Shown here: positions 19,636 through 29,526 of the stretch, one piece after another
Layout: every line of letters begins with the position of its first letter
Numbering within the stretch: position 1 is the stretch's first letter
Assembly (NCBI GenBank): GCA_930633525.1
Contig: CAKNFP010000001.1
Coordinates: forward strand, 2,086,001-2,150,000
Direction: 5' to 3'
DNA length: 64,000 bases
Source: Hyphomicrobiales bacterium
GTDB taxonomy: Bacteria; Pseudomonadota; Alphaproteobacteria; Rhizobiales; Beijerinckiaceae
Program-made: the position numbers and the translations under genes
Notes under the pieces: generated by a model
The model's database searches: none
What the model was told of the DNA's origin: nothing
The model's input: the letters and a program-made list of their open reading frames with translations, nothing else

Positions 19636-20127
19636 GGTCTTGACCTCCTTGATCGTGCCAATCTGCGCGTTCACGGTTAACGCAATGCTACTCTGACGAT
19701 TTTGTTACAAAACCCGACCAGATCCTCGCAGAGGCTGCCAAGGGCATTGCAAATCCTTCCAAATCGCCGTTTTGCCCCGCTTTGTTCAGATCCCTTCCCC
19801 GAAATATGCGGCCAAGCCACCGCTATTGCTGTGCGTTCGATCACATCCATCGCGTGGCGTACTCATTTCCGACACGCGCAAGACGCGACTTGCCCATCAG
19901 GAACACGCGTTGCGAATCAGGGTAGCCTCAGATTCGCCGGGAAGGACTTGACAGATGAGCCGCAGTTGGTTTGTTTCCCGTATGTTCTCATCAAGCGATA
20001 TGAGAATTGGGGGATAAGTCCCGTGGATAAGTCTCCGGCGGCGGTTTAGACGCAGCCCGCCGTTCGTGGGCTTGTGCGACACTTACTGGTCCGGGTGTTT
20101 CGACGAACTGGAGTTCAGAGAGCGACA
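19636..20127. other. Divergent intergenic region before parE
   Basis: About 490 bases. It contains a perfect -35-like TTGACA (19948-19953), a LexA-type direct repeat (19973-19987, listed separately) and a 7-bp inverted repeat TTCTCAT/ATGAGAA (about 19985-20006). No coding frame is convincing. Confidence 0.45.
19973..19987 (+). promoter_or_regulatory. Candidate LexA (SOS) box upstream of parE
   Basis: GTTTCCCGTATGTTC matches the alphaproteobacterial LexA operator GTTC-N7-GTTC with one mismatch and the exact 7-base spacing. It lies about 140 bases before parE and just downstream of a TTGACA element, where it could block transcription. parE is a reported member of the alphaproteobacterial LexA regulon. 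Confidence 0.45.
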
Positions 20128-22191
20128 ATGGCAGAGCCAACAGATCTTTTCGGCGGTCGGGACGGCAATGCGCAACGCAAGACCGTCGCAAGGCAACCGA
20201 AAGCGACGGGCCTGCCGCAAGCCGCAGCGGTTCCCCCTGCCCTCACCCCCGGTGAAGGTGGCTATACCGCGGCCTCCATTGAAGTTCTGGAGGGGCTGGA
20301 GCCGGTGCGCCGCCGCCCAGGCATGTATATCGGCGGCACGGATGACAAGGCTCTCCATCACCTCTTCGCCGAGGTCATCGACAACGCAATGGATGAGGCC
20401 GTCGCAGGCCATGCCACCTTCATTGAGGTCGAGCTTACGGAAGGCGGCGAGCTGCGCGTCACCGACAACGGCCGCGGCATCCCGATCGACCCGCATCCGA
20501 AATTTCCGGAGAAATCCGCCCTCGAAGTGATCATGACCACGCTGCACGCGGGTGGCAAATTCGACTCCAAGGTCTACGAGACCTCCGGCGGTCTGCACGG
20601 GGTCGGCATCTCGGTCGTCAATGCCCTGTCGGAGCGGCTTGAGGTCGAGGTGGCGCGCAGCAAGACGCTCTATCGGCAGACCTTCTCGCGGGGGCTGCCA
20701 CTGACCGGCCTCGAGACCGTCGGCTCGATCGCCAACCGTCGCGGTACGACCATCCGCTTCAAGCCGGATCCGCAGATCTTCGGCGCCCATGTGCATTTCG
20801 ATCCCCGCCGCCTCTTCAAGATGGCGCGCTCGAAGGCCTACCTGTTCGGCGGCGTTGAGATCCGCTGGTCCTGCGCACCGGCTCTCGTCGCCAGTCTCAC
20901 GAATGTGCCGGCCGAAGCGGTCTTTCGTTTCCCAGGTGGCCTCAAAGACTATCTGGCGCGCGAGATCGACGGCATGGACACCGTCGCCGACCAGATCTTT
21001 TCCGGCAAGATCACCAAGCCCGGCGGACATGGTTCACTCGAATGGGCCATTGCCTGGCTGAGCCAGGATGACGGCTTCATCACGTCCTACTGCAACACGA
21101 TCCCGACAGGCGAAGGCGGCACGCACGAAAACGGCCTTCGCGCCGCGCTGCTGCGTGGCCTGCGGGACCATGCCGAGCGTGTCGGGCAGGCCAAGCGCGC
21201 CGCCCAGATGACGGCGGACGACGTCGTGGTGAGCTGCGCCGCCATATTGTCCGTCTTCATTCGCGAGCCCGAATTCCAAGGCCAGACCAAGGACAAGCTC
21301 GCGACGGTGGAAGCCGCTCGCATCGTCGAGGCGGCCGTTAGGGATGCTTTCGATCATTGGCTCGCGGCAGCTCCCCAGCAGGCCACGAAACTGCTCGACT
21401 GGGCCATCGAGCGGGCAGAGGAACGGCTGCGCCGGCGCGCGGAAAAAGAGGTTGCCCGCAAGACGGCCACCCGCAAGCTACGCCTGCCGGGCAAACTCGC
21501 CGATTGCAGCAATGCGGGAGCGGCCGGCTCCGAACTGTTCATCGTCGAGGGTGATTCGGCCGGCGGCAGCGCCAAGCAGGCACGCAACCGCGCGACTCAG
21601 GCCATCCTTCCCCTCCGCGGCAAGATCCTGAACGTCGCCTCGGCAGGACGCGAGAAGCTCGCGCAGAATCAGCAGCTCGCGGATCTCCTCCTTGCGCTCG
21701 GCTGTGGATCCGGCTCTCACTATCGACACGATGACCTTCGCTACGAAAAGATCATCGTGATGACCGACGCCGATGTTGACGGCGCGCATATCGCCTCGCT
21801 CCTCATCACGTTCTTCTGGCGGCAGACGCCACGGCTGATCGATGAGGGGCATCTCTATCTCGCGGTGCCGCCGCTCTACCGTCTGTCGCAAGGCGGAAAG
21901 ACCGTCTATGCCCGCGACGATGCCCATCGCCAGGAGCTGATGCGCACCGTCTTCAAGGGCAAGGGCAAGGTCGAGATCGGCCGCTTCAAGGGCCTCGGCG
22001 AGATGATGCCCGCGCAGCTGAAGGAGACCACCATGGATCCGAAAAAGCGCATGTTGCTGCGTGTCTCGGTCCCTCATGATGATCGGCCCGAGACAGCGGA
22101 CGTGGTCGAGCGGCTGATGGGCAACAAGCCCGAGGCGCGCTTCGCCTTCATCCAGGAGCATGCTGCCTTCGCGACGGAACTCGATATCTGA
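20128..22191 (+). CDS. parE: DNA topoisomerase IV subunit B
   Basis: A 687-residue ATPase subunit of topoisomerase IV, which decatenates chromosomes. The GHKL ATP-binding site has EVIDNAMDEAVAG near residues 85-97 and GRGIPID near 116. The TOPRIM domain has EGDSAGGSAKQARN near 474 and the metal-binding MTDADVDGAH near 548. It lacks the insertions of GyrB, and its length fits ParE. The ATG at 20128 (MAEPTDLFGG) is preferred over the upstream frame; the ribosome site is weak. The neighbouring helicase gene has its own 270-base upstream gap. Confidence 0.93.
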   Translation: MAEPTDLFGGRDGNAQRKTVARQPKATGLPQAAAVPPALTPGEGGYTAASIEVLEGLEPVRRRPGMYIGGTDDKALHHLFAEVIDNAMDEAVAGHATFIEVELTEGGELRVTDNGRGIPIDPHPKFPEKSALEVIMTTLHAGGKFDSKVYETSGGLHGVGISVVNALSERLEVEVARSKTLYRQTFSRGLPLTGLETVGSIANRRGTTIRFKPDPQIFGAHVHFDPRRLFKMARSKAYLFGGVEIRWSCAPALVASLTNVPAEAVFRFPGGLKDYLAREIDGMDTVADQIFSGKITKPGGHGSLEWAIAWLSQDDGFITSYCNTIPTGEGGTHENGLRAALLRGLRDHAERVGQAKRAAQMTADDVVVSCAAILSVFIREPEFQGQTKDKLATVEAARIVEAAVRDAFDHWLAAAPQQATKLLDWAIERAEERLRRRAEKEVARKTATRKLRLPGKLADCSNAGAAGSELFIVEGDSAGGSAKQARNRATQAILPLRGKILNVASAGREKLAQNQQLADLLLALGCGSGSHYRHDDLRYEKIIVMTDADVDGAHIASLLITFFWRQTPRLIDEGHLYLAVPPLYRLSQGGKTVYARDDAHRQELMRTVFKGKGKVEIGRFKGLGEMMPAQLKETTMDPKKRMLLRVSVPHDDRPETADVVERLMGNKPEARFAFIQEHAAFATELDI

Positions 22192-22460
22192 GGCGCGGAG
22201 ACCGGGCCTTATGCAGGCCGTCAACAATCTCTGGAAAAAGCAGCTTTTCGCACTTGCGGAGCCGCGACGTTAGCGCGTGGGAGACGCTTCTCGCTATTTG
22301 GCTTTTCATTTGTCAAGGCCATCCGTTGACTTTGGTCACGATCTCCCTATGTTCGCGCAGAATGCCATCGTCGGACTGAGTTTTGCGGACGATGGCGTCA
22401 GCCGCGTCCTCAGCCACGTGTCATCCTGGCGCGAGCGGGCGCCCCGACATACGGACCACG

Positions 22461-23924
22461 ATGTCATTTTCCGAACTTGGCCTCAGTGACAAGGTGCAGC
22501 AAGCCGTTGCCGCTGCTGGTTACACAAAGCCGACCCCCATCCAAGAACAAGCGATCCCGCATGCCCTGCAGCGTCGGGACGTCCTCGGTATCGCGCAGAC
22601 AGGCACCGGTAAGACGGCCGCCTTCACGCTGCCTATGCTCACACTGCTGGAGACCGGTCGCGCGCGTGCGCGAATGCCGCGCACCCTCATCCTCGAACCG
22701 ACTCGCGAACTTGCCGCGCAGGTCGAGGATAGCTTCGTCAAATATGGCGTGAACCATAAGCTCAATGTGGCTTTGATCATCGGTGGCGTGTCCTTCGGCG
22801 ATCAGGATGCCAAGCTAACGCGCGGCGTCGACGTGCTTATCGCGACCCCGGGCCGCCTGCTCGATCACTTCGAGCGTGGCAAGCTCCTGCTCACGGGCAT
22901 CGAGGTGCTGGTCATCGATGAAGCTGATCGCATGCTCGACATGGGCTTCATCCCGGATATCGAGCGCATCTGCCGCATGGTGCCCTTCACCCGCCAGACG
23001 CTGTTCTTCTCGGCCACGATGCCGCCGGAAATCCAGCGGCTCGTCGATACGTTCCTGCATAATCCGGTGAAAATCGAGGTCGCCCGCGCGTCCTCGACGG
23101 CCAGCACCATCACGCAGCGTCTCGTGGCCTCTGGTCGTGAGCAGCATGACAAGCGTGAGATTCTGCGACATCTCATCCGCGACGCGACGGATCTGAAGAA
23201 CGCCATCATCTTCTGTAACCGCAAGCGCGACGTCGCGGTGGTGCACCGCTCGCTCGAGCGTCACGGCTTCAGTGTGGTGGCCCTTCACGGCGACATGGAT
23301 CAGCGCTCGCGGACCCAGGCGCTGGACCGCTTCCGCAACAACGACGTGCAATTGCTCGTGGCCAGCGACGTGGCCGCGCGCGGTCTCGACATTCCCGATG
23401 TCAGCCACGTCTTCAACTTTGATGTGCCCCATCACCCGGAAGACTATGTCCACCGCATCGGCCGGACGGGCCGGGCCGGACGAGCAGGGCATACCGCGAT
23501 GATCGTGACCTCCGCGGATACCAAGGCTCTTGCTGCAATCGAGGGCATGACCGGCCAGCCCATCGCCTGGGAAGGCAACCCGCTCGATCCCAACGCCGAG
23601 GATGAAGAGCCCCGGCGTGGCGGACGCGGGGGAGACCGCAGGTCCCGCGACGGCCGCGGTCGTAGCAGCAGCGCCAGCAGTGGCAAGGAACGCGGTCGCC
23701 GGCACGAAGGCGAAAGCGCGAAGGCCGCCGACGGCCCGCCCCGCGCTCATCATGCGAAGCCCGTTGCGGAAAAGACCGATTCGGTCCGGCACGAGCGTGG
23801 CCACGGACGCAATGGCCGCCATGACGATGACGGACCGAGCTTCGTGGGCTTCGGCGACCACGTCCCGGCCTTCGTCCTGCAGGCCGTACGCCTCCCAAAA
23901 AAGGCGACTACAGCCGAGGACTAG
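22461..23924 (+). CDS. DEAD-box RNA helicase (RhlE-like)
   Basis: A 487-residue ATP-dependent RNA helicase. Visible motifs: Q motif (PTPIQEQAIP), motif I AQTGTGKTAAF near 50, Ia PTRELAAQ, II DEAD near 150, III SAT, IV-V with ARGLDIP, and VI HRIGRTGRAGRAG near 335. The C-terminal 120 residues are low-complexity and rich in Arg, Gly, Ser and His, typical of RhlE/RNA-degradosome helicases. The ATG at 22461 (MSFSELGLS) is chosen by homology. A strong terminator follows. Confidence 0.92.
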   Translation: MSFSELGLSDKVQQAVAAAGYTKPTPIQEQAIPHALQRRDVLGIAQTGTGKTAAFTLPMLTLLETGRARARMPRTLILEPTRELAAQVEDSFVKYGVNHKLNVALIIGGVSFGDQDAKLTRGVDVLIATPGRLLDHFERGKLLLTGIEVLVIDEADRMLDMGFIPDIERICRMVPFTRQTLFFSATMPPEIQRLVDTFLHNPVKIEVARASSTASTITQRLVASGREQHDKREILRHLIRDATDLKNAIIFCNRKRDVAVVHRSLERHGFSVVALHGDMDQRSRTQALDRFRNNDVQLLVASDVAARGLDIPDVSHVFNFDVPHHPEDYVHRIGRTGRAGRAGHTAMIVTSADTKALAAIEGMTGQPIAWEGNPLDPNAEDEEPRRGGRGGDRRSRDGRGRSSSASSGKERGRRHEGESAKAADGPPRAHHAKPVAEKTDSVRHERGHGRNGRHDDDGPSFVGFGDHVPAFVLQAVRLPKKATTAED

Positions 23925-23944
23925 AAGAACCTCAGTTAAAAGAA

Positions 23945-23975
23945 TGCCCCCGGCTTTGATCCGGGGGCTTTTTTT
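23945..23975 (+). terminator. Rho-independent terminator of the helicase gene
   Basis: A perfect 8-bp stem GCCCCCGG/CCGGGGGC with a loop of about 8 bases and seven Ts, about 20 bases after the stop. Confidence 0.92.
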
Positions 23976-24075
23976 GGAACGAATTGGTCAGGGTCGATTC
24001 GATCCCACGGACGTGCCGTCGCTTGTGCCGGCGCATTTTCGACTTCGCATGAGCTTACAGTCTAATCTTGTAGGT

Positions 24076-24471
24076 CTATTTCTTGCGGAGTGTGTCCGTA
24101 CCGGCGAACTTGCGCGACACAGCCGCATGCGCCGGTCCACGACTGCGGGTGGCAGCTTGCGCGCGTCCCGCCGCAGCGAAGGCAAGCCCAGCCCAGCGGG
24201 CCGCCTCGATCGGATCATCCAGCGCCGAATCCGGCAGGCTCCAGAACGACATCACCACCGTGCGCCCGTCCTTCCGCGTATAGGAGAAGGGCAGCGCGCC
24301 GGCCTGTTCGAACAGGGGCCTGCTGCCTTCGTCCACCTTCAGGAAAAGCGTGCCGTCGATTTCCAGCGCGAACATGAGATCGCCGCGATAGATGCCCTGG
24401 CCGCCGAACATCCGCTTGACCCGCACGGGACCGAAGGCCTGAAAGATATCGCCCAGATCAGCGGGATCCAT
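24076..24471 (-). CDS. TfoX N-terminal domain protein
   Basis: A 131-residue protein with the TfoX_N domain (DIFQAFGPVRVKRMFGGQGIY near residues 7-27, then FALEIDGTLFLKVDE, then MSFWSLPDSALDD). Full-length TfoX/Sxy activates competence in gammaproteobacteria; the single-domain alphaproteobacterial proteins are of unknown role. It starts at ATG 24471, 28 bases after the sufA-like stop, so it is probably the last gene of the suf transcript. The tail is Arg/Ala-rich. Confidence 0.82.
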   Translation of the reverse strand: MDPADLGDIFQAFGPVRVKRMFGGQGIYRGDLMFALEIDGTLFLKVDEGSRPLFEQAGALPFSYTRKDGRTVVMSFWSLPDSALDDPIEAARWAGLAFAAAGRAQAATRSRGPAHAAVSRKFAGTDTLRKK

Positions 24472-24499
24472 AGACGCGCCCTCGCCTGCCCGACGCCGC

Positions 24500-24889
24500 T
24501 TAACCCACGGCGCCGGCCAAGGTCTCCGGACGGGCGGGCGTGATGGCGACGGATTCACCACAGCCGCAGGCCGACGTCTGGTTCGGATTGTTGAAGACGA
24601 AGCCGGAAGCCAGCTTGTCGGTCTTGAAATCCATCACCGTGCCGAGCAGGAAAAGCACCGCGTTCGGCTCGATAGCGATGGTCACGCCCTTGTCCTCGAC
24701 GACGTCCTCGCCCGGCCTCAGCGCATCGGCGTAATCCATCGTATATTCCATACCGGCGCAGCCGCCCTTCTTGACGCCGATACGAAGGGCGATCGCTGGC
24801 GGGTCTGCCTTGGCCATCAATTGCTTGACGCGCGCAGCGGCAGAATCGGTCAGGCTCATCACGGTCAGCTTCGGGCGAGGTGCACCCAT
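24500..24889 (-). CDS. sufA: A-type Fe-S carrier protein (SufA/IscA family)
   Basis: A 129-residue A-type carrier that passes assembled Fe-S clusters to target proteins. The three ligand cysteines are visible: one in KKGGCAGMEY near residue 44, and two in TSACGCGES near 105-107. The ATG at 24889 lies about 10 bases after GAGGAG. As in other Hyphomicrobiales it is a distal gene of the suf operon. Residues 1-10 are a non-conserved lead. Confidence 0.92.
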   Translation of the reverse strand: MGAPRPKLTVMSLTDSAAARVKQLMAKADPPAIALRIGVKKGGCAGMEYTMDYADALRPGEDVVEDKGVTIAIEPNAVLFLLGTVMDFKTDKLASGFVFNNPNQTSACGCGESVAITPARPETLAGAVG

Positions 24890-24986
24890 CGCATCAACAC
24901 TCCTCACACAGGGTTCAAGGCCCCGGGATTCTCTCTCACATATCTAAAGATAGGCACTCTATACCGCGAGGTCGAGAGGTCCGGCC

Positions 24987-25409
24987 TCAATAGCTCGCCC
25001 AGATGCCGGGCGACGCGAGTTCCAGGAGATGGCCGTCGGGATCGCGCAGATAGATGCTGTGGCCGCCGCGTGGCCATTCGGTCCGTCCCTCTATCGGGAT
25101 TTCGGCCGCCGCCAGCCGCTTCTCCCATAGGGGCAGGTCAGTCGCGGAGACGGCGAAGGCCACGTGCAGCGGGCCATGGCCGTCATGGGGAGGAATGGTA
25201 CCCCCGGGCAGCGTCACAGTCTCAAGGGTCGAGCCGCGCCTGAAGAGCAGCAGCACATTCGCGCCTCCCACATCGAAGGCGCAGAAACGGGCATCGCTCG
25301 TCAATGCCTCAAGGCCGAGCACGTCGCGGTAGAAGCGCGCGGCACGGTCGAGATCATCGACATAAAGCGCGGTTTCCAGAATGCGACCAAGCTTCGGCTT
25401 GTCTGGCAT
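24987..25409 (-). CDS. Glyoxalase/bleomycin-resistance (VOC) family protein
   Basis: A 140-residue vicinal-oxygen-chelate protein with two beta-alpha-beta-beta-beta modules: ALYVDDLDRAARFYRDVLGLE, then HVAFAVSATDLPLWEKRL, then SIYLRDPDGHLLELASPG. Candidate metal ligands are a His in LHVAF and the Glu in HLLELA. The substrate is unknown. Its ATG lies two bases after the sufT stop, so it is translated with the suf operon, a linkage that hints at a role in iron or oxidative stress but does not prove it. Confidence 0.85.
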   Translation of the reverse strand: MPDKPKLGRILETALYVDDLDRAARFYRDVLGLEALTSDARFCAFDVGGANVLLLFRRGSTLETVTLPGGTIPPHDGHGPLHVAFAVSATDLPLWEKRLAAAEIPIEGRTEWPRGGHSIYLRDPDGHLLELASPGIWASY

Positions 25410-25411
25410 TG

Positions 25412-25804
25412 CTACCACATGTCGAGCGCAACGCGCGCTTCGTCGGACATCCGGCTTTGATCCCATGGCGGATCAAAGACCATGTTGACGGTCACCCCCT
25501 GGACGCCGCCAACGGCAAGGACGGCATTCTCGACCCAGCCCGGCATCTCACCCGCAACCGGGCAACCGGGCGCGGTCAGGGTCATATCGATCGTGATGTG
25601 CCTGTCATCGCTGATATCGACCCTGTAGATCAGGCCGAGTTCGTAGATATCAGCAGGAATTTCCGGATCATAGACCGTCTTGAGCGCGGCGACGATTTCG
25701 TCGCCCAAGCGCTCGACCTCTCCCTCGGGCAAGGCCGACGGCGCGGCGACCGCCGGAGCGTTGGGCTTCTCTTCCTCAATCGGCGACGCGGGCGACTGGG
25801 TCAA
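25412..25804 (-). CDS. sufT: SUF system Fe-S assembly protein SufT (MIP18/DUF59 family)
   Basis: A 130-residue protein with a MIP18-like DUF59 domain (VAALKTVYDPEIPADIYELGLIYRVDI, then TLTAPGCPVAGEMP) that helps mature Fe-S proteins, probably as an accessory carrier. The Cys in APGCPV is the conserved one. I place the start at a TTG (25804) because AAAGGA lies seven bases upstream; another in-frame TTG is at 25825. About 30 Pro/Glu/Ala-rich residues precede the domain. It follows sufS and precedes the glyoxalase-like gene. Confidence 0.88.
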   Translation of the reverse strand: MTQSPASPIEEEKPNAPAVAAPSALPEGEVERLGDEIVAALKTVYDPEIPADIYELGLIYRVDISDDRHITIDMTLTAPGCPVAGEMPGWVENAVLAVGGVQGVTVNMVFDPPWDQSRMSDEARVALDMW

Positions 25805-25937
25805 CGGTCCATCCTTTAAAGGCAACGGTCACTATGAAGCGACAACGATTACAGTCTCACAGTCCCGATGTAGGCGCTCGGACGCACCTGTTCAATCGGA
25901 TATGCGAACACGCGGTACGCGCCTGCACCCCCCCCCG

Positions 25938-27185
25938 CTAGTCGAGGAAAAGGTGCTCCGCCTTGTTGAGTGCTTCAACGAAGGCGTCGATCTCCGCGAT
26001 CGTGTTGTAAAGGCCGAACGAGGCCCGGCAGGTCGATGTCGTGCCGAAGCGGGCAAGCAGCGGCTGGGCGCAATGGGTGCCGGCGCGGACCGCTATGCCC
26101 GACCGATCGATAATCGTGGCCACGTCATGGGCATGGGCGCCCTTCATCTCGAAGGACACGATCGCACCCTTGGACTGCGCCTTGCCGATGATGCGAATCG
26201 AATTCAGGCCGGCGAGCTTTCTATGGGCGTAATCACGCAATTGGTCTTCGTGATTGAGAATGGCGCCCCGACCGATGGATTCGATATAGCGCACGGCCGC
26301 GCCGAGGCCGATCGCCTCGATGATCGGCGGCGTGCCCGCCTCAAAACGATGGGGAGGCGAGTTGTAGGTGACGCGATCGAGGGTCACTTCCTCGATCATT
26401 TCGCCGCCACCGTTGAACGGCGGCAGTTTCTCCAGCCATTCACGCTTGCCGTAAAGCACGCCGATGCCGGTCGGGCCATAGACCTTATGGCCGGTAAAGG
26501 CGTAAAAGTCCGCGTCGAGTTCCCGTACATCGACGGGAAGATGAACAGCGCCCTGGCTTCCGTCCACCATCACCGGAATGCCACGCGCGTGGGCGAGCCG
26601 CACGATCTCCTTGATCGGCATCACCGTGCCCATCACGTTCGACATATGGGTTATCGCGACGATTTTCGTGCGCGGTGTCAGCAGTTTTTCGAATTCATCG
26701 ATCAGGAAGTTGCCATCGTCGTCGACCGGCGCCCATTTGAGCACGGCCCCATTGCGCTCCCGCCAAAAATGCCATGGCACGATGTTCGAATGGTGCTCGG
26801 CGATCGATAGGACGATCTCGTCGCCGGGGCCGATATCGGCGAGCCGCCCGAAGCTCGCGGCGACGAGATTGATCGATTCCGTCGCCGAGCGCGTGAAGAT
26901 GATCTCGTCCGTGCTTTCCGCATTGACGAAAGAGCGGACCGCCTCACGCGCGTCCTCGAACGCTTCCGTCGCGGTATTGGCGAGATGGTGCAGGCCACGG
27001 TGCACATTCGCGTAGCCGCTTTCCATGCAGTTGACCATCGCATCAATCACCGCCCGCGGCTTCTGGGCCGACGCGGCGCTGTCGAGATAGATCAGCGGCC
27101 TCCCATGGACCTCGGTCGCGAGGATGGGAAAATCGCGGCGGATCGCCGCGACATCGTAGGTATTATTGGCAACGGCGATATTCAT
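25938..27185 (-). CDS. sufS: Cysteine desulfurase SufS
   Basis: A 415-residue PLP-dependent group II cysteine desulfurase that supplies persulfide sulfur to the SufBCD scaffold. The PLP lysine lies in TGHKVYGPTG near residue 230, and the active-site Cys in RAGTHCAQPL near 370, in the short loop typical of SufS. The N-terminal region has YLDSAASAQKPRAVIDA. The ATG at 27185 (MNIAVANN) fits homologues. It is the second desulfurase of this operon. Confidence 0.95.
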   Translation of the reverse strand: MNIAVANNTYDVAAIRRDFPILATEVHGRPLIYLDSAASAQKPRAVIDAMVNCMESGYANVHRGLHHLANTATEAFEDAREAVRSFVNAESTDEIIFTRSATESINLVAASFGRLADIGPGDEIVLSIAEHHSNIVPWHFWRERNGAVLKWAPVDDDGNFLIDEFEKLLTPRTKIVAITHMSNVMGTVMPIKEIVRLAHARGIPVMVDGSQGAVHLPVDVRELDADFYAFTGHKVYGPTGIGVLYGKREWLEKLPPFNGGGEMIEEVTLDRVTYNSPPHRFEAGTPPIIEAIGLGAAVRYIESIGRGAILNHEDQLRDYAHRKLAGLNSIRIIGKAQSKGAIVSFEMKGAHAHDVATIIDRSGIAVRAGTHCAQPLLARFGTTSTCRASFGLYNTIAEIDAFVEALNKAEHLFLD

Positions 27186-27299
27186 GGCCTTCGCCTCATC
27201 TTCCTTGCTCAGGCGGCGCGCCGTGCAGAGTGACACAAGACTGTCCCACTCTGCAGCCCATCCCGGATCTCCGGGAGAGCGGCCGCATACCAGCCGGAA

Positions 27300-28619
27300 T
27301 TATCCGGCGCGTCCGGCAAGCCAGCTTGCCGCCAGGTCCGTCAACTCTTCCCGCACGTCGTCCAGGGCAATCGGCTCAAGAGCTTCACCCAGGAATGCCT
27401 GCACGAGAAGGGCCTCTGCTTCTGGCCGTGGCAAGCCCCGTGCCATGAGATAGAAAAGCAGCTCGTCATCGAGTTGCCCGCAGGTGGCGCCGTGGGCGCA
27501 AACCACGTCGTCAGCGAAAATTTCCAGCTCTGGCTTGTTATTCATTGCAGCGCCTTCGGAGAGAAGGAGCGCCGCGGACATCATCTGGCCATCCGTCTTC
27601 TGCGCATGTTGCCGAACGATGATCTTGCCCTGAAAGACACCCGTGGCCTCGCCATCGACCACCGTCTTGAAGAGCTCCCGGCTCTGGCAGCCGGGGACCA
27701 TATGATCCACCACCAGCGTCGTATCGGCAAGGCTCTTGCCCGCGAGCATTGTCGCACCGCCGATCGTGGCCACGCTGTCCTTGCCGGCGAAGGCGAGGAA
27801 AACCTGGTGCCGTGAAATCTGCCCGCCGGCGACGACCCCGGTCGATGTAAATTTCGACTCGGCGCCGAGGGTCACCATCAGGGTCGAAAGCGCAAGCGCG
27901 CGACCACCTTCGGCATTCAGCCTGATGTGGGTGATATCGACGGAGGAACCGGCGACCATCTCGACCACGCTGTTGCTGTGATAGCCGATGCCCGCCGGGC
28001 CCTCATGGCTCTCGATCACCGTGAAGGCCGTGTCGTTACCGGCGGAAAGGACGATGCGCGGCGAAGTCGCGAAAGCCTTCGTGCCCGTATTGATGAAGCG
28101 CAGCACCAGCGGCGCGTCGAGCTTGATGCCGTCGGCGACGCTGATGATCGCACCGTCGGCCACAAAGGCCGAATTGAGCGCGACGGCCGCGTTATCCCGT
28201 GCAATGTCCGGGCCGCCCATTTTGGCCAGCAGCGGATGACCGCTGGACAATGCCTCTGCCAGCGACGTGACCTCGACGCCCTCCGGTATAGCCTCGGTGG
28301 TGACGAGATGGCCGTTGACGAAGGTGACACGGGCGCCGGAGACGGCAGCGAAGGCTTTGCTGCCGGCGATCGCCGGGTCCGTCTCCGCCAGCTTCGGGCG
28401 TCCGGCAAGCGGCGGCGCCTCCTGCATCAGGCTGCGCAGATCCGTATATTTCCACTCCTCGACGCGCCGATGCGGCAGCCCCGCCGCCTCAATCAGCGCG
28501 AAGGCCTCATCACGGTGCTTCAGCGTGTTCTGTGTGCCCGGCAAGGTGTTCCTGACGACCTTGTAGAGGTCGATCAGGCCCGCCTCAGCCGGCGTGCGGA
28601 TGGGAGTTATGACAGACAT
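27300..28619 (-). CDS. sufD: Fe-S cluster assembly protein SufD
   Basis: A 439-residue scaffold protein that pairs with SufB in the SufBC2D complex. The beta-helix core and the C-terminal conserved stretch (FQGKIIVRQHAQKTDGQM..., then DDVVCAHGATCGQLDDELLFYLMARGL) are present, including the His in CAHGAT thought to take part in cluster formation. The start at 28619 lies 10 bases after the sufC stop. Confidence 0.94.
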   Translation of the reverse strand: MSVITPIRTPAEAGLIDLYKVVRNTLPGTQNTLKHRDEAFALIEAAGLPHRRVEEWKYTDLRSLMQEAPPLAGRPKLAETDPAIAGSKAFAAVSGARVTFVNGHLVTTEAIPEGVEVTSLAEALSSGHPLLAKMGGPDIARDNAAVALNSAFVADGAIISVADGIKLDAPLVLRFINTGTKAFATSPRIVLSAGNDTAFTVIESHEGPAGIGYHSNSVVEMVAGSSVDITHIRLNAEGGRALALSTLMVTLGAESKFTSTGVVAGGQISRHQVFLAFAGKDSVATIGGATMLAGKSLADTTLVVDHMVPGCQSRELFKTVVDGEATGVFQGKIIVRQHAQKTDGQMMSAALLLSEGAAMNNKPELEIFADDVVCAHGATCGQLDDELLFYLMARGLPRPEAEALLVQAFLGEALEPIALDDVREELTDLAASWLAGRAG

Positions 28620-28628
28620 GGGCTTCCC

Positions 28629-29378
<750 letters not shown>

Positions 29379-29526
29379 TCTTCCAATCCCGCATTCGGCT
29401 TCCGGCTGTCTCAAGGCGCTTTGCGCCGCTCCGAACCGGAAGGGTTGTTCACGATAAACAGAGGTGAATGGCCTTTGGTTTGGCTGAGCGGGCTGTCAGT
29501 CGACGCCCGCTACGCGGCAAAATCCG

